From Streptomyces sp. DH5 (GTDB lineage: Bacteria; Actinomycetota; Actinomycetes; Streptomycetales; Streptomycetaceae): a stretch of DNA of 64,000 bases. The stretch spans positions 62,001-126,000 of the forward strand of contig NZ_JAHWGP010000022.1 of the NCBI RefSeq assembly GCF_020873915.1. Direction: 5' to 3'. Below are positions 24,732 to 34,822 of this stretch, piece after piece. Made by a program: the position numbers and the translations under genes. Every line of letters begins with the position of its first letter. Position 1 is the stretch's first letter. The notes beneath the pieces are model-generated. The model was given only the letters and a program-made list of their open reading frames with translations, was not told the DNA's origin and ran no database searches.

Positions 24732-24751
24732 GTGAACCCGGTCGGGTTCAC
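24732..24751. promoter_or_regulatory. 20-bp dyad, 9-bp arms
   Basis: GTGAACCCG and CGGGTTCAC separated by GT form a near-perfect palindrome of operator size, 8 nt after the larger stem-loop. The binding protein is unknown. Confidence 0.45.
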
Positions 24752-25019
24752 CGAACGGAGTAGCGAAACTCGGGCACCTGGAACCGGACATATGTGGACG
24801 TTCGGCCGCTCGGGCGAGGCTCCGAGGGCGTGTGACGCGTCCGATTCGCTCGCACCGAAGAGCCGCTCCGACCTGCGAATACCTGCTTCCGGTAGGCGCC
24901 CGAAGCACGTTCCTGTTGTGGTTGTCAAGCCCCGAGAATGGCCCTGACCTGCGAAAACGCCATTCAGAAGATGCCGTATCCGTGTTACCCTGGATAGCCA
25001 CGGAAGGGGTACCTGTCAC

Positions 25020-25502
25020 ATGACGTTCAAGGTTGGCGACACCGTGGTCTATCCCCATCACGGGGCCGCGCTGATCGAGGCTATCGAAACTCGCCAGATC
25101 AAAGGCGTGGACAAGACCTACTTGGTGCTGAAGGTCGCCCAGGGTGACCTGACGGTACGTGTGCCAGCGGACAATGCGGAGTTCGTCGGCGTGCGTGATG
25201 TGGTCGGTCAGGACGGGCTGGACCGGGTCTTCGAGGTGCTGCGCGCACCGTACGCGGAGGAGCCCACGAACTGGTCCCGTCGCTACAAGGCAAATCTCGA
25301 GAAGCTCGCCTCGGGCGATGTCATCAAGGTCGCGGAAGTCGTGCGTGACCTGTGGCGTCGTGAGCGCGAGCGCGGACTCTCCGCCGGTGAGAAGCGCATG
25401 CTCGCCAAGGCGCGTCAGATTCTGGTCAGCGAACTCGCCCTCGCTGAGAACACCAACGAGGACAAGGCCGAGGCCCTGCTCGACGAGGTGCTCGCCTCCT
25501 GA
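25020..25502 (+). CDS. carD: CarD family RNA polymerase-binding regulator
   Basis: 160 residues. The N-terminal RNA-polymerase interaction domain ([20 protein letters not shown]) is Tudor-like. The C-terminal helical domain ([20 protein letters not shown], then [20 protein letters not shown]) contacts promoter DNA at the upstream edge of the bubble. CarD stabilises open complexes at rRNA and housekeeping promoters in actinobacteria. Its location before ispD-ispF is conserved across actinobacteria. The ATG matches the family start. Confidence 0.96.
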   Translation: MTFKVGDTVVYPHHGAALIEAIETRQIKGVDKTYLVLKVAQGDLTVRVPADNAEFVGVRDVVGQDGLDRVFEVLRAPYAEEPTNWSRRYKANLEKLASGDVIKVAEVVRDLWRRERERGLSAGEKRMLAKARQILVSELALAENTNEDKAEALLDEVLAS

Positions 25503-25858
25503 GGCCGGCCTTCTGAGTCACGGCTTCGCTCGCGCAGCGCTCTGCTCGCTGGGCACGGCGCAGCAGCCCACACTCAGCACACCGAAATGCCGCGGTGCCC
25601 GATGACGTCATGACTGTCGCCGGGCGCTGCGGCATCTTCGTACCCGGACACCGTACGTACGCTGCTCCTGCGCCGTGGTGAGGTGTGTGTCGTCACTCAC
25701 GCCCCCACCCCGGCGTGCCGGGCCCGGGCGGTCGACTCGACCAGAGTCACGGAAGGGGCTGGTCAAGGCGTACGCCCGGCACTTCCCCCGCTCCGGGAGC
25801 AGGGGGTACGCCCAGGCCATACCCACGTAGGCCGAGCACACAAACCTGACAGGAACCG
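25503..25858. other. carD-ispD intergenic region
   Basis: 356 nt without a coding frame. It contains the palindrome ATGACGTCAT (25602-25611) and a hairpin CCCCCGCTCC/GGGAGCAGGGGG (25785-25806), which lies 50-75 nt before ispD. The hairpin is more likely a leader structure of the isoprenoid operon than a carD terminator. Confidence 0.4.
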
Positions 25859-26635
25859 ATGTCTGCCGATCCGCTCCCCCCGCCGTCCCCGACCCCCGCT
25901 CCCGGCCGTACGGGCACCCGTACGGCGGCCGTGATCCCGGCCGCCGGCCGCGGTGTGCGCCTCGGCCCCGGCGCCCCGAAGGCGCTGCGCGCACTGGGCG
26001 GTACGCCCATGCTCATCCACGCGATCCGCGCCATGGCCGACTCGCGTGCCGTCTCCCTGGTCGTCGTCGTGGCCCCGCCCGACGGCGCCGTCGAAGTCAG
26101 GACGCTGCTCGACGCGCACGCGCTGCCCGAGCGCACCGACTTCGTCGTCGTCCCCGGCGGTGACAGCCGCCAGGAGTCCGTGAAGCTCGGCCTGGACGCG
26201 CTGCCGCCCGGCTACGACATCGTCCTGGTGCACGACGCGGCCCGCCCCCTCGTCCCGGTGGACACCGTCGACGCCGTCGTCGAGGCCGTCCGCGACGGCG
26301 CGCCCGCCGTCGTCCCCGCGCTGCCCCTCGCCGACACCGTCAAGCAGGTCGCGCCCGCCCCCGGCCCCGGCGAGCCGGAACCCGTGGTCGCCACCCCGGA
26401 CCGGTCCCTGCTGCGGGCGGTGCAGACCCCGCAGGGCTTCGACCGGGCCACCCTCGTGCGCGCGCACGAGACGGTGCGGGACGACGTCACCGACGACGCG
26501 AGCATGGTCGAACAGCTCGGCCTCACCGTCGTCACCGTCCCCGGGCACGAGGAGGCCTTCAAGGTCACCCGCCCCCTCGACCTCGTCCTCGCCGAGGCCG
26601 TCCTCGCCCGCAGGAGGCTCAACGATGGCTTCTGA
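25859..26635 (+). CDS. ispD: 2-C-methyl-D-erythritol 4-phosphate cytidylyltransferase IspD
   Basis: 258 residues. Condenses MEP with CTP in the non-mevalonate isoprenoid pathway. The nucleotide-binding P-loop-like [14 protein letters not shown] starts at ~23; [21 protein letters not shown] and [10 protein letters not shown] are family landmarks. A ~20-residue Pro-rich N-terminal extension precedes the fold. The stop overlaps the ispF ATG by 11 nt, so the two are coupled. Confidence 0.95.
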   Translation: MSADPLPPPSPTPAPGRTGTRTAAVIPAAGRGVRLGPGAPKALRALGGTPMLIHAIRAMADSRAVSLVVVVAPPDGAVEVRTLLDAHALPERTDFVVVPGGDSRQESVKLGLDALPPGYDIVLVHDAARPLVPVDTVDAVVEAVRDGAPAVVPALPLADTVKQVAPAPGPGEPEPVVATPDRSLLRAVQTPQGFDRATLVRAHETVRDDVTDDASMVEQLGLTVVTVPGHEEAFKVTRPLDLVLAEAVLARRRLNDGF

Positions 26636-27119
26636 GCCGTACCCCCTGCCCCGGGTCGGCGTCGGCACCGACATCCACGCCTTCGAGGACGGCCGCGACC
26701 TGTGGTGCGCCGGCCTGAAGTGGGAGGACCAAGGGCCCGGCCTGGCCGGCCACTCCGACGCCGACGTCGTCGCCCACGCCGCCTGCAACGCCCTCTTCTC
26801 CGCCGCCGGCCTCGGCGACCTGGGACAGCACTTCGGCACCGGCCGCCCCGAGTGGTCCGGCGCGTCGGGCGTCACCCTGCTGACCGAGGCCGCCCGCATC
26901 GTCCGCGCGGCCGGCTTCCGCATCGGCAACGTCGCCGTACAGGTCGTCGGCCCCCGCCCGAAGATCGGCAAACGCAGGGAAGAGGCCCAGAAGATCCTGA
27001 CGGAGGCGGCGGGCGCCCCGGTCTCGGTCTCGGGCGCCACCACCGACGGCCTCGGCTTCCCGGGCAGGGACGAGGGCCTCATGGCGGTGGCGACGGCGCT
27101 CGTCGTGCACGAGGGGTGA
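26625..27119 (+). CDS. ispF: 2-C-methyl-D-erythritol 2,4-cyclodiphosphate synthase IspF
   Basis: 164 residues. Catalyses cyclisation of CDP-ME-2-phosphate to MEcPP. Zinc and substrate motifs [10 protein letters not shown] (Asp, His) and [11 protein letters not shown] are present, as is the C-terminal [13 protein letters not shown]. Trimeric enzyme with the active site at subunit interfaces. Overlaps ispD by 11 nt. As usual in actinobacteria, ispE is elsewhere. Confidence 0.95.
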   Translation: MASEPYPLPRVGVGTDIHAFEDGRDLWCAGLKWEDQGPGLAGHSDADVVAHAACNALFSAAGLGDLGQHFGTGRPEWSGASGVTLLTEAARIVRAAGFRIGNVAVQVVGPRPKIGKRREEAQKILTEAAGAPVSVSGATTDGLGFPGRDEGLMAVATALVVHEG

Positions 27120-27257
27120 CCGGCCCCACCCCCACGGGGGCGCGGAGCCGTGCCGGCACGCGGCTCCGCCTCGCCGGCGTGAGCGGCCCGCACCGGGCCC
27201 TTGCGTGACATACGCCGTCGAAACCGCCGCAGGCGCACCGCACGCGTCCGCGCCTAC

Positions 27258-27263
27258 TACCCT
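27258..27263 (+). promoter_or_regulatory. -10 box of cysS, leaderless arrangement
   Basis: TACCCT ends 6 nt before the GTG of cysS with no ribosome site between, consistent with a leaderless transcript. Confidence 0.4.
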
Positions 27264-27269
27264 GGTCCC

Positions 27270-28670
27270 GTGACTATTCGCCTGTACGACACCAGCGCCC
27301 GGCAGATCCGTGACTTCACCCCGCTCCAGCCGGGTCGCGTCTCGATCTACCTGTGTGGTGCCACCGTGCAGGCGGCACCCCACATCGGGCACATCCGCTC
27401 GGGGCTGAACTTCGACATCATGCGCCGCTGGCTGGAGTACCGCGGCCTGGAGGTGACGTTCGTCCGGAACGTCACCGACATCGACGACAAGATCATCGCC
27501 AAGTCCGCCGAGCAGGGCCGCCCCTGGTGGTCCATCGGCTACGAGAACGAGCGCGCCTTCACCGACGGCTACCGGGCCCTCGGCTGCCTGCCGCCCACCT
27601 ACGAGCCCCGCGCGACCGGCCACATCACCGAGATGGTCGAGATGATGCGCGGGCTCATCGAGCGCGGACACGCCTACGAGGCCGACGGCAACGTGTACTT
27701 CGCCGTCACCTCGTACCCCGGGTACCTGAGGCTGTCCAACCAGGAGCTCGACAACCTGCTCCAGCCGTCGGGCGAGGGCGAGACCGGCAAGCGGGACCCG
27801 CGCGACTTCGCGATGTGGAAGAGCGCCAAGCCCGGCGAGCCGAGCTGGGAGACGCCGTGGGGCCGCGGACGCCCCGGCTGGCACCTGGAGTGCTCGGCGA
27901 TGGCGCACAAGTACCTCGGCAGCGCCTTCGACATCCACGGCGGCGGCCTCGACCTGATCTTCCCGCACCACGAGAACGAGATCGCCCAGGCCAAGGCCTA
28001 CGGCGACGAGTTCGCCCGCTACTGGGTGCACAACGCCTGGGTCACCATGAGCGGCGAGAAGATGTCGAAGTCGCTCGGCAACTCGGTGCTCGTCAGCGAG
28101 ATGGTCAAGCACTGGCGGCCCATCGTGCTGCGCTACTACCTCGGCACCCCGCACTACCGGTCGATGATCGAGTACAGCGAGGAGGCCCTGCGCGAGGCGG
28201 AGTCCGCGTTCGCGCGGATCGAGGGATTCGTGCAGCGCGTGGTGGAGAAGGCCGGGGGCGTGGTCGAGCCCGCCGGCGAGGTGCCGCCCGCGTTCGCCGA
28301 GGCGATGGACGACGACCTGGGCGTCCCGCAGGCGCTCGCCGTCGTGCACACCACCGTCCGCCAGGGCAACAGCGCGCTGGCCGCCGACGACAAGGAAGCG
28401 GCCGTCGCCCGGTTCGCCGAGGTGCGCGCCATGCTCGGGGTGCTCGGCCTCGACCCGCTGGACGCCCCGTGGGCCGGCGAGAGCGACGGCGGCCAGGACC
28501 TCCACGGTGTGGTCGACACCCTGGTCCGCATGGTCCTCGACCAGCGCGAGGCCGCCCGGGCCCGCAAGGACTGGCCCACCGCGGACGCCATCCGCGACCA
28601 GCTCGGCCAGTCCGGCCTGGTGATCGAGGACAGCCCGCAGGGGCCGCGCTGGAGTCTCGGCCCGCGCTGA
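27270..28670 (+). CDS. cysS: cysteinyl-tRNA synthetase
   Basis: 466 residues from GTG 27270. Class I synthetase. HIGH motif in [11 protein letters not shown], zinc ligands including LCGATV and [14 protein letters not shown], and the KMSKS loop in [10 protein letters not shown]. The C-terminal helical DALR-like domain completes the family's usual length, which distinguishes it from the shorter mycothiol ligase MshC. Charges tRNA-Cys. Upstream frame extension is Arg-rich shadow sequence. Confidence 0.96.
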   Translation: MTIRLYDTSARQIRDFTPLQPGRVSIYLCGATVQAAPHIGHIRSGLNFDIMRRWLEYRGLEVTFVRNVTDIDDKIIAKSAEQGRPWWSIGYENERAFTDGYRALGCLPPTYEPRATGHITEMVEMMRGLIERGHAYEADGNVYFAVTSYPGYLRLSNQELDNLLQPSGEGETGKRDPRDFAMWKSAKPGEPSWETPWGRGRPGWHLECSAMAHKYLGSAFDIHGGGLDLIFPHHENEIAQAKAYGDEFARYWVHNAWVTMSGEKMSKSLGNSVLVSEMVKHWRPIVLRYYLGTPHYRSMIEYSEEALREAESAFARIEGFVQRVVEKAGGVVEPAGEVPPAFAEAMDDDLGVPQALAVVHTTVRQGNSALAADDKEAAVARFAEVRAMLGVLGLDPLDAPWAGESDGGQDLHGVVDTLVRMVLDQREAARARKDWPTADAIRDQLGQSGLVIEDSPQGPRWSLGPR

Positions 28671-28792
28671 GGACCGGGCACCGCCGGTCTCACGTCCGAA
28701 GATCGATTGTGCCGTCCGGGCCTCCGGGCGGCACACTTCACAGACGTACGCACAGACGCACCACCCGCGATTCGACGAAAGACGGATACCTC

Positions 28793-29734
28793 ATGGCCGC
28801 GAACAACCGCCGCATGTCCGGCAAGAAGGGCGCGCAGGTCGGCAGTGGCGGCCAGCGACGCCGGGGCCTAGAAGGCAAGGGGCCGACGCCGCCCGCCGAG
28901 ATGCGCAAGGGCCACGCCAAGCAGCGCGCCGCCCAGGCCAAGGCGCGCCGCGCCACCGGCCGCACCCCGCAGCGACGCGGCGGGGGCCGCTCGACCTCCG
29001 AGCTCGTCGTCGGCCGCAACCCGGTCGTCGAGGCGCTGCGCGAGGGCGTGCCCGCCTCCACCCTGTACGTGCAGCAGTTCATCGACAACGACGAGCGGGT
29101 GCGCGAGGCGCTCCAGCTCGTGGCCGAGCGCGGCGGCATCAACCTCATGGAGGCCCCCCGCCCCGAGCTCGACCGCATGACCAACGGCCTGAACCACCAG
29201 GGTCTGGTCCTCCAGGTCCCGCCGTACGAGTACGCGCACCCCGAGGACCTCGTCGCGAACGCCCACGACGAGGGGCAGGACCCGCTGATCGTCGCCCTCG
29301 ACGGAGTCACCGACCCGCGCAACCTCGGCGCGGTCGTCCGGTCCGTCTCCGCCTTCGGCGGCCACGGCGTCGTCGTGCCCGAACGGCGGGCCGCCGGGAT
29401 GACCGCCGGTGCCTGGAAGACGTCCGCCGGTGCGGCCGCCCGTACGCCCGTCGCCCGCGCCACCAATCTGACGCGCGCGCTGGAGGCGTACAAGAAGGCC
29501 GGGATCGCGGTCGTCGGCCTGGCCGCCGACGGCGAGGCCGAAGTCGGCGCGCTGGCCGCGCTGGACGGCCCGGTCGTCATCGTCGTCGGCAGCGAGGGCA
29601 AGGGCCTCTCCCGCCTGGTCGGCGAGACCTGCGACGTCCGCGTGCGGATCCCGATGCCGGGCGGTGCGGAATCGCTCAACGCGGGTGTGGCGGCCGGGAT
29701 CGTGCTGTACGAGGCGGCCCGCCGAAGGGGCTGA
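28793..29734 (+). CDS. rlmB: 23S rRNA (guanosine-2'-O)-methyltransferase RlmB
   Basis: 313 residues. A SPOUT/TrmH-family enzyme that methylates the 2'-O of a guanosine (G2251 in E. coli numbering) in the peptidyl-transferase loop. A basic disordered N-tail (~1-65) precedes the substrate-binding domain ([14 protein letters not shown]). The knotted catalytic domain has motif 1 ([20 protein letters not shown]), motif 2 ([15 protein letters not shown]) and motif 3 ([20 protein letters not shown], shown to 20 residues). Follows cysS as in most actinobacteria. Confidence 0.93.
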   Translation: MAANNRRMSGKKGAQVGSGGQRRRGLEGKGPTPPAEMRKGHAKQRAAQAKARRATGRTPQRRGGGRSTSELVVGRNPVVEALREGVPASTLYVQQFIDNDERVREALQLVAERGGINLMEAPRPELDRMTNGLNHQGLVLQVPPYEYAHPEDLVANAHDEGQDPLIVALDGVTDPRNLGAVVRSVSAFGGHGVVVPERRAAGMTAGAWKTSAGAAARTPVARATNLTRALEAYKKAGIAVVGLAADGEAEVGALAALDGPVVIVVGSEGKGLSRLVGETCDVRVRIPMPGGAESLNAGVAAGIVLYEAARRRG

Positions 29735-29878
29735 GCGCGCACCGTACGGTCGGGGAGCGAACGGATGTGCGGATCTGTCACCCGGATGGGGGATTCCGGG
29801 TGGTGCGGGCGAGCTTGACGCGGTCCGGACACATCCGGGCGGTCAAGGCAGTGTCCTAACGCCGTGTCACTCGGTTAG

Positions 29879-31546
29879 ATGAGTGTGGACACCAGAACAC
29901 CCCGCACACCCACGGGGGACCGCTCGTCCGGCCTCGACGACGCTCCCGCGCTGAGCATGGTGAAGGTGCCGAGCGATCCGGCGCAGGTCATCGTCAATCA
30001 CGCCAGCTTCCGCGTGCAGTTGGGCGTCTCGGCGCGGCGCGCCTCCTCGCCGCGGATCGTCCGGTACGCGAGTGCCGTCGAGGACACCACCCGCATCCCC
30101 GTCGTCACCACCATGGGCGCGACGGGGCAGCCCGCCGCCCGCCGCCGCCCCGTCGTCTGGAGCGGCCGGTCCGCCCCCGACGACACCGGCGCCCACCGAC
30201 TGCTCCAGGCCGTGCGGCGGCACGAAGGCGTCCGCCACGCCGACGACCTGTTCACCGACACCGGAGCCACCCGGGTCCTGCCCCACACAGGCACCGGGTA
30301 CGACCACGACGACGGCCCCGACACCCAGCCCATCGAGATCCCGTTCGTCGGCGCCCAGCGCCGCCACGCCGACGGGCCCCTGCTGCCCCCGATGCGCCAG
30401 GTCGGCAGCGCCTACGACGAACCCGGCTACGACCACCCCCACGACGGCCACCCGGACTACGACGAACCCGACCACGACGACGAGTCCGCGCCCGCCGGCC
30501 GCCGCGCCGGGCGACACGGCGACGACCCGGCCACGGCCCGGCACGCCTACTACCCCGGCCGCCGGATGAACCTCGGCGTCGTCCTCCTCCCGCTGCGCGT
30601 CTTCCTCGGCGGCATCTCCGTCTACGCCGGGATGAGCAAGCTCTGCGACCCCCTCTACTTCGAGGGCGGCAGACGCGGCTCCATGGTCAAGTGGCTGCAC
30701 ACCCTGCACCCCTGGGAAGTCGCCGAGCCACTGCGCCAGTTCGCCCTCGAACACCCCATCGGTTCCGGGCTGGCCATCGCCTTCGCCCAGATCGTCGTCG
30801 GTGTCCTCACCGTCCTCGGCTGCTGGCAGCGCCTGGCCGCCGTCGTCGGGGCGACGCTCTCGGCGGCGCTGCTCGTCACCGTCAGCTGGAAGAGCGTCCC
30901 CGTCTACGAGACGCCCGACATCATCTACCTCGCCGCCTGGTCGCCGCTCGTCATCGCGGGCGCCCCCGTCTACTCCGTCGACGGCCGCCTCGCGGGCGGG
31001 GCCTGGCGCCGGCTCGGCCCCCGCGCGGACATCTGGGACCTGCGGAGCTACGTCCTGCGGCGCGGCGTCCTCATCACCTTCGTGGTCTGCGGGCTGACCA
31101 TGCTCGTCGGCTCCCTCCTCGGCGGAGCGGTCCGCGACGCCGACCGGGTCGTCGTCCCCGGCCCCGGCGAGGCCCCGCGCAACGAACTGCCGGGATCGCC
31201 GCTGCCCGAGGACTCCGGAGAGCGCCGGGAGGAGGAGCGGACCCCGTCCGCCTCCACCTCGCCCACCCGGGGCGCCACCGGCTCCGCGAGCCCGTCCGCC
31301 GGCACCACCAGCCCCGGCGCGACCCAGGGCGCCGGTTCCGCCACCGGCGCGCCCAGCCAGAGCCAGGGCAGCGGCGGCGAGGCCCCGCCGCAGCAGTCCT
31401 CCCCGGCCGACCAGGCCCCGAGCACCACGTCCGGCCCGACCTCGGGCGGCGGCGACGGCTCCGGGGGCAGCGGCGGCGGCGCACCGAGCGGCGACGAGGG
31501 CGACTCCTCCGGGCGGCCGGGCCTGGTGGGCGGCCTCCTGGGCTGA
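29879..31546 (+). CDS. DoxX family membrane protein with long disordered termini
   Basis: 555 residues. The first ~225 are hydrophilic and disordered, rich in Asp/His/Tyr (YDEPGYDHPHDGHPDYDEPD). Residues ~230-420 carry the DoxX-type four-helix core (NLGVVLLPLRVFLGGISVYA, AIAFAQIVVGVLTVLG, VVGATLSAALLVTV, IIYLAAWSPLVIAG), plus one more helix (VLITFVVCGLTMLVGSLLGG). The last ~110 are Ser/Gly/Pro/Thr-rich, probably outside the membrane. DoxX proteins associate with thiosulfate/quinone redox chemistry, but this assignment is structural only. A short leader and TTAGAT before the ATG suggest leaderless expression. Confidence 0.8.
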   Translation: MSVDTRTPRTPTGDRSSGLDDAPALSMVKVPSDPAQVIVNHASFRVQLGVSARRASSPRIVRYASAVEDTTRIPVVTTMGATGQPAARRRPVVWSGRSAPDDTGAHRLLQAVRRHEGVRHADDLFTDTGATRVLPHTGTGYDHDDGPDTQPIEIPFVGAQRRHADGPLLPPMRQVGSAYDEPGYDHPHDGHPDYDEPDHDDESAPAGRRAGRHGDDPATARHAYYPGRRMNLGVVLLPLRVFLGGISVYAGMSKLCDPLYFEGGRRGSMVKWLHTLHPWEVAEPLRQFALEHPIGSGLAIAFAQIVVGVLTVLGCWQRLAAVVGATLSAALLVTVSWKSVPVYETPDIIYLAAWSPLVIAGAPVYSVDGRLAGGAWRRLGPRADIWDLRSYVLRRGVLITFVVCGLTMLVGSLLGGAVRDADRVVVPGPGEAPRNELPGSPLPEDSGERREEERTPSASTSPTRGATGSASPSAGTTSPGATQGAGSATGAPSQSQGSGGEAPPQQSSPADQAPSTTSGPTSGGGDGSGGSGGGAPSGDEGDSSGRPGLVGGLLG

Positions 31547-31573
31547 CGCCCCGACACCCTCGGGGGCGTACGG

Positions 31574-31614
31574 CGAAGGGGTCCCGCACGGTGCGTCCGT
31601 GCGGGACCCCTTCG
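31574..31614. terminator. bidirectional terminator
   Basis: CGAAGGGGTCCCGCACGG (31574-31591) and its exact complement (31597-31614) with a 5-nt loop lie between the convergent DoxX and nucleotidyltransferase genes. Confidence 0.85.
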
Positions 31615-31664
31615 TCGTTCGACGTTTCCTGCGGGCCGGCCGGCACGTTCCGCCCGGCCGGTGG

Positions 31665-32396
31665 TCAGCGGCCCTGGGCCGCCAGTTCCTTCGCCGCCTC
31701 CGTCAGGTCCTTGGCGGTGTCGATCGCCCGCCAGTAGGAGCCCTGGGGGATGGGGAACCCGGCGAGACTGCGCTCGCGGGCGAGACGCGGGAACGTGGTG
31801 CGTTCGTGGTCGCCGCGCTCCGGGAGCAGATCGGCGAACCCGGCGGAGAACACGTACACACCCGCGTTGATCTCGAACGTCGACGGCGGGGCCTCGATGA
31901 AGTCGGTGATGTGGCCGAAGCCGTCGGTGCGCACCGCGCCCCACGGGATGCGCGGGCGGGCCAGGGCGAGGGTCGCCACGGCGTCCCGCTCGGTGTGGAA
32001 GTCGGCCATGTCGCGCAGCGAGAACCGGGTCCAGATGTCGCCGTTCGTGGCGTACCAGGGCCGGTCCGGATGGGGGAGGTGGGCGGCGGCGTACTTCAGG
32101 CCGCCGCCGCGGCCGAGGGGCTCCGTCTCGACGACGGTGGTGACGGAGACGGGCAGGTCGGTGGTCTCCAGCCACTTCTGCAGCACCTCGGCGAGGTGGC
32201 CGCAGGAGACGACGACGTCGGTGACGCCCTCCTCGGCGAGCCAGCTGAGCTGATGGCCGATGATCGGGGTTCCCGTGCCGGGGATCTCGACCATCGGCTT
32301 GGGCCGGTCGTCGGTGTACGGGCGGAGCCGGGAGCCCTGGCCGCCGGCCAGGATGACGGCTTGAACGGGGCGGGAGACGGCACGCGGGTCGGTCAT
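31665..32396 (-). CDS. sugar-nucleotide pyrophosphorylase (NTP_transferase family)
   Basis: 243 residues from ATG 32396. Nucleotide-binding signature QAVILAGGQGSRLRPYTDDR with KPMVEIPG is diagnostic of hexose-1-phosphate nucleotidylyltransferases. YATNGDIWTRF carries the metal-binding Asp, and FEINAGVYVFSAGF is the family's sugar-binding part. It likely makes an NDP-hexose (glucose- or mannose-1-phosphate type) for cell-wall glycans. The frame is open to 32744, but that part lies in G-rich repeats and is not coding. Confidence 0.88.
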   Translation of the reverse strand: MTDPRAVSRPVQAVILAGGQGSRLRPYTDDRPKPMVEIPGTGTPIIGHQLSWLAEEGVTDVVVSCGHLAEVLQKWLETTDLPVSVTTVVETEPLGRGGGLKYAAAHLPHPDRPWYATNGDIWTRFSLRDMADFHTERDAVATLALARPRIPWGAVRTDGFGHITDFIEAPPSTFEINAGVYVFSAGFADLLPERGDHERTTFPRLARERSLAGFPIPQGSYWRAIDTAKDLTEAAKELAAQGR

Positions 32397-32910
32397 GACC
32401 GGAACTTTACGCGGCGCCGGGCCGGGGGCCGCCGGGGTGTTGCCGGTTCCTGGTGGGTGCCTTCGTGTGCCGACGGGGCCGGGGTGCTGACGGGATCGGG
32501 CGGTGCCGACGGGGCACCGGGGGGTGCCGACGGGGCCCGGGGGTGTGGCGCAGCCCGGCGTTCGCGGAGGTGTCGGCGCGCTCACTGTCGGCCTCGCCCG
32601 AGCGGCAGGTAGCCCCAGGGCGGCACGGACGGGCCGCCCTGGGGCCACCTGCCAGGCCGTGCCGGTGCTCATTCGGTTCGGGTGCGGGGGGCGGTGCGGG
32701 GGGTGTGGCGTAGCCCGGTGCTTACGGGGTGCCGCCGCGCCCACCCGTGCCGCCCAGCGGCACGATTGCCCGCGGTCGGGCGGCTGGGCGGCTGGGCCGC
32801 ACCGGGCGGCGTGCCGGTGGCGCGGCCGTGGCGGGGTCGGGAGGAGGGTGGCGCGGTGGGTGGGCGCGGCGGGGTGCTGCCGCGGCCGGGTGGTGCGGGT
32901 GGGCGGGGGG
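32397..32910. other. G-rich repetitive intergenic region with a long hairpin
   Basis: 514 nt of simple G/C-rich sequence. Short repeats of GGTGCCGACGGGGC occur around 32500-32545. Two ~40-nt direct repeats beginning GGGTGTGGCG (C/T)AGCCCGG are near 32538 and 32700. A long inverted repeat at 32604-32653 is annotated separately. No coding frame is credible. Confidence 0.55.
32604..32653. terminator. 21-bp-arm hairpin (possible terminator)
   Basis: Arms 32604-32624 and 32633-32653 are complementary at 20 of 21 positions around an 8-nt loop. It lies 260 nt downstream of the minus-strand secreted-protein gene and upstream of the nucleotidyltransferase start. It could terminate the former transcript. 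It is also of the kind of GC-rich hairpin that recurs in Streptomyces intergenic DNA. Confidence 0.5.
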
Positions 32911-33369
32911 TCAGCGGGCGGCCCTGACCACTCCCGTGGCGAAGGAGGTGTCGCAGACCGGGCGGGCGTAGGACTGGGCCTGGGTCGGGCCGTAGACGCG
33001 GACCGCCGCCCTGCCCAGGGAACGGGCGATCGAGGCGCAGTGCTTCGCCAGCGACGGCCGGTCGTTCACCGCCTGCTGGAGCTGGGTGAGCGCCACACCC
33101 GGGTTCTCCTCCTGCAACTCGACCAGCAGCCTGTCGCGCAGCACCTCGTGCGGGGCGCGGGCGTCCGACCGGGAGGAGGCCCCGGAGGCGGCGGCGGTGT
33201 CCGCGACGGGGAGCACCGGGCCCGAGGGGGTCCCCGACCAGTTGACCCCCGCGACCGCGAGAGTCCCGGAGAGCACCAGGACGACGGGCAGGACGAGGGC
33301 GAGGGAACGGCCGATCCGGCGGGCAGGGCCCCGGCCGCGTCGCGTCTGAGGGTTAATGGAGTGCGTCAC
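32911..33369 (-). CDS. membrane-anchored/secreted small protein, function unknown
   Basis: 152 residues. A basic N-terminus (RRGRGPARRIGRS) is followed by one hydrophobic segment (LALVLPVVLVLSGTLAVAGV) that acts as signal anchor. A ~105-residue extracytoplasmic domain with paired Cys (KHCASIARSLG and PVCDTSFATG) follows, compatible with one disulfide. A conserved actinobacterial domain of unknown function is likely (VALTQLQQAVNDRPSLAKHC). Confidence 0.75.
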   Translation of the reverse strand: MTHSINPQTRRGRGPARRIGRSLALVLPVVLVLSGTLAVAGVNWSGTPSGPVLPVADTAAASGASSRSDARAPHEVLRDRLLVELQEENPGVALTQLQQAVNDRPSLAKHCASIARSLGRAAVRVYGPTQAQSYARPVCDTSFATGVVRAAR

Positions 33370-33505
33370 GCGAGTGAGGGTAGCGCCCGGTAGCGGCGAT
33401 GAAACATTCCGTCACCGTTACGGGGGACGAGGAACTCCCGATTCCGGGCGCCGTGTTGACGTACGTGCTCGAAATGCGTGCTTTGTCGGGGTATTTGTCG
33501 ACAAC

Positions 33506-33541
33506 GTGAAGGGCCCCGCGGTGCTCCGCGGGGCCCTTCAC
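33506..33541. terminator. terminator
   Basis: GTGAAGGGCCCCGCGG (33506-33521), TGCT loop, exact complement 33526-33541. It lies 16 nt after the msiK stop on the minus strand. Confidence 0.85.
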
Positions 33542-33557
33542 ATCCGAGCGGTCGCGC

Positions 33558-34646
<1,089 letters not shown>

Positions 34647-34822
34647 GGTGAATGGTCCCCTTCTACCGGCAGGAACGTGCCGGACGATCCGAGTAGGAAG
34701 GTGATGCCACGACGGTGTTCCGTTGTGGTGAGGTCCACATGGGTGAACTGGCACAGGACGGTACCTGGCGTTCACCTGGTTGTCAGCAGTTCCAGGGCCG
34801 TGAATTTCGCGGAAACTTTCGA

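Larger units (their letters stand above)
24317..25019. other. long intergenic region with strong stem-loops upstream of carD
   Basis: 703 nt between divergent lipoprotein and carD genes with lower GC than the flanks. No frame has coding character. It contains a 17-bp-arm hairpin (24676-24723) and a second dyad (24732-24751). The carD promoter should lie near 24960-25010 (cgtgttaccctgg). The rest may hold a small RNA or a structured leader. Confidence 0.5.

Noticed and set aside
26619-28736. 705-codon open frame on the minus strand opposite ispF and cysS
   Set aside because: Antisense shadow of high-GC codon bias; ispF and cysS motifs are clear on the plus strand.
32394-32744. N-terminal extension of the nucleotidyltransferase
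   Set aside because: Runs through G-rich repeats; the nucleotide-binding motif starts normally from ATG 32396.
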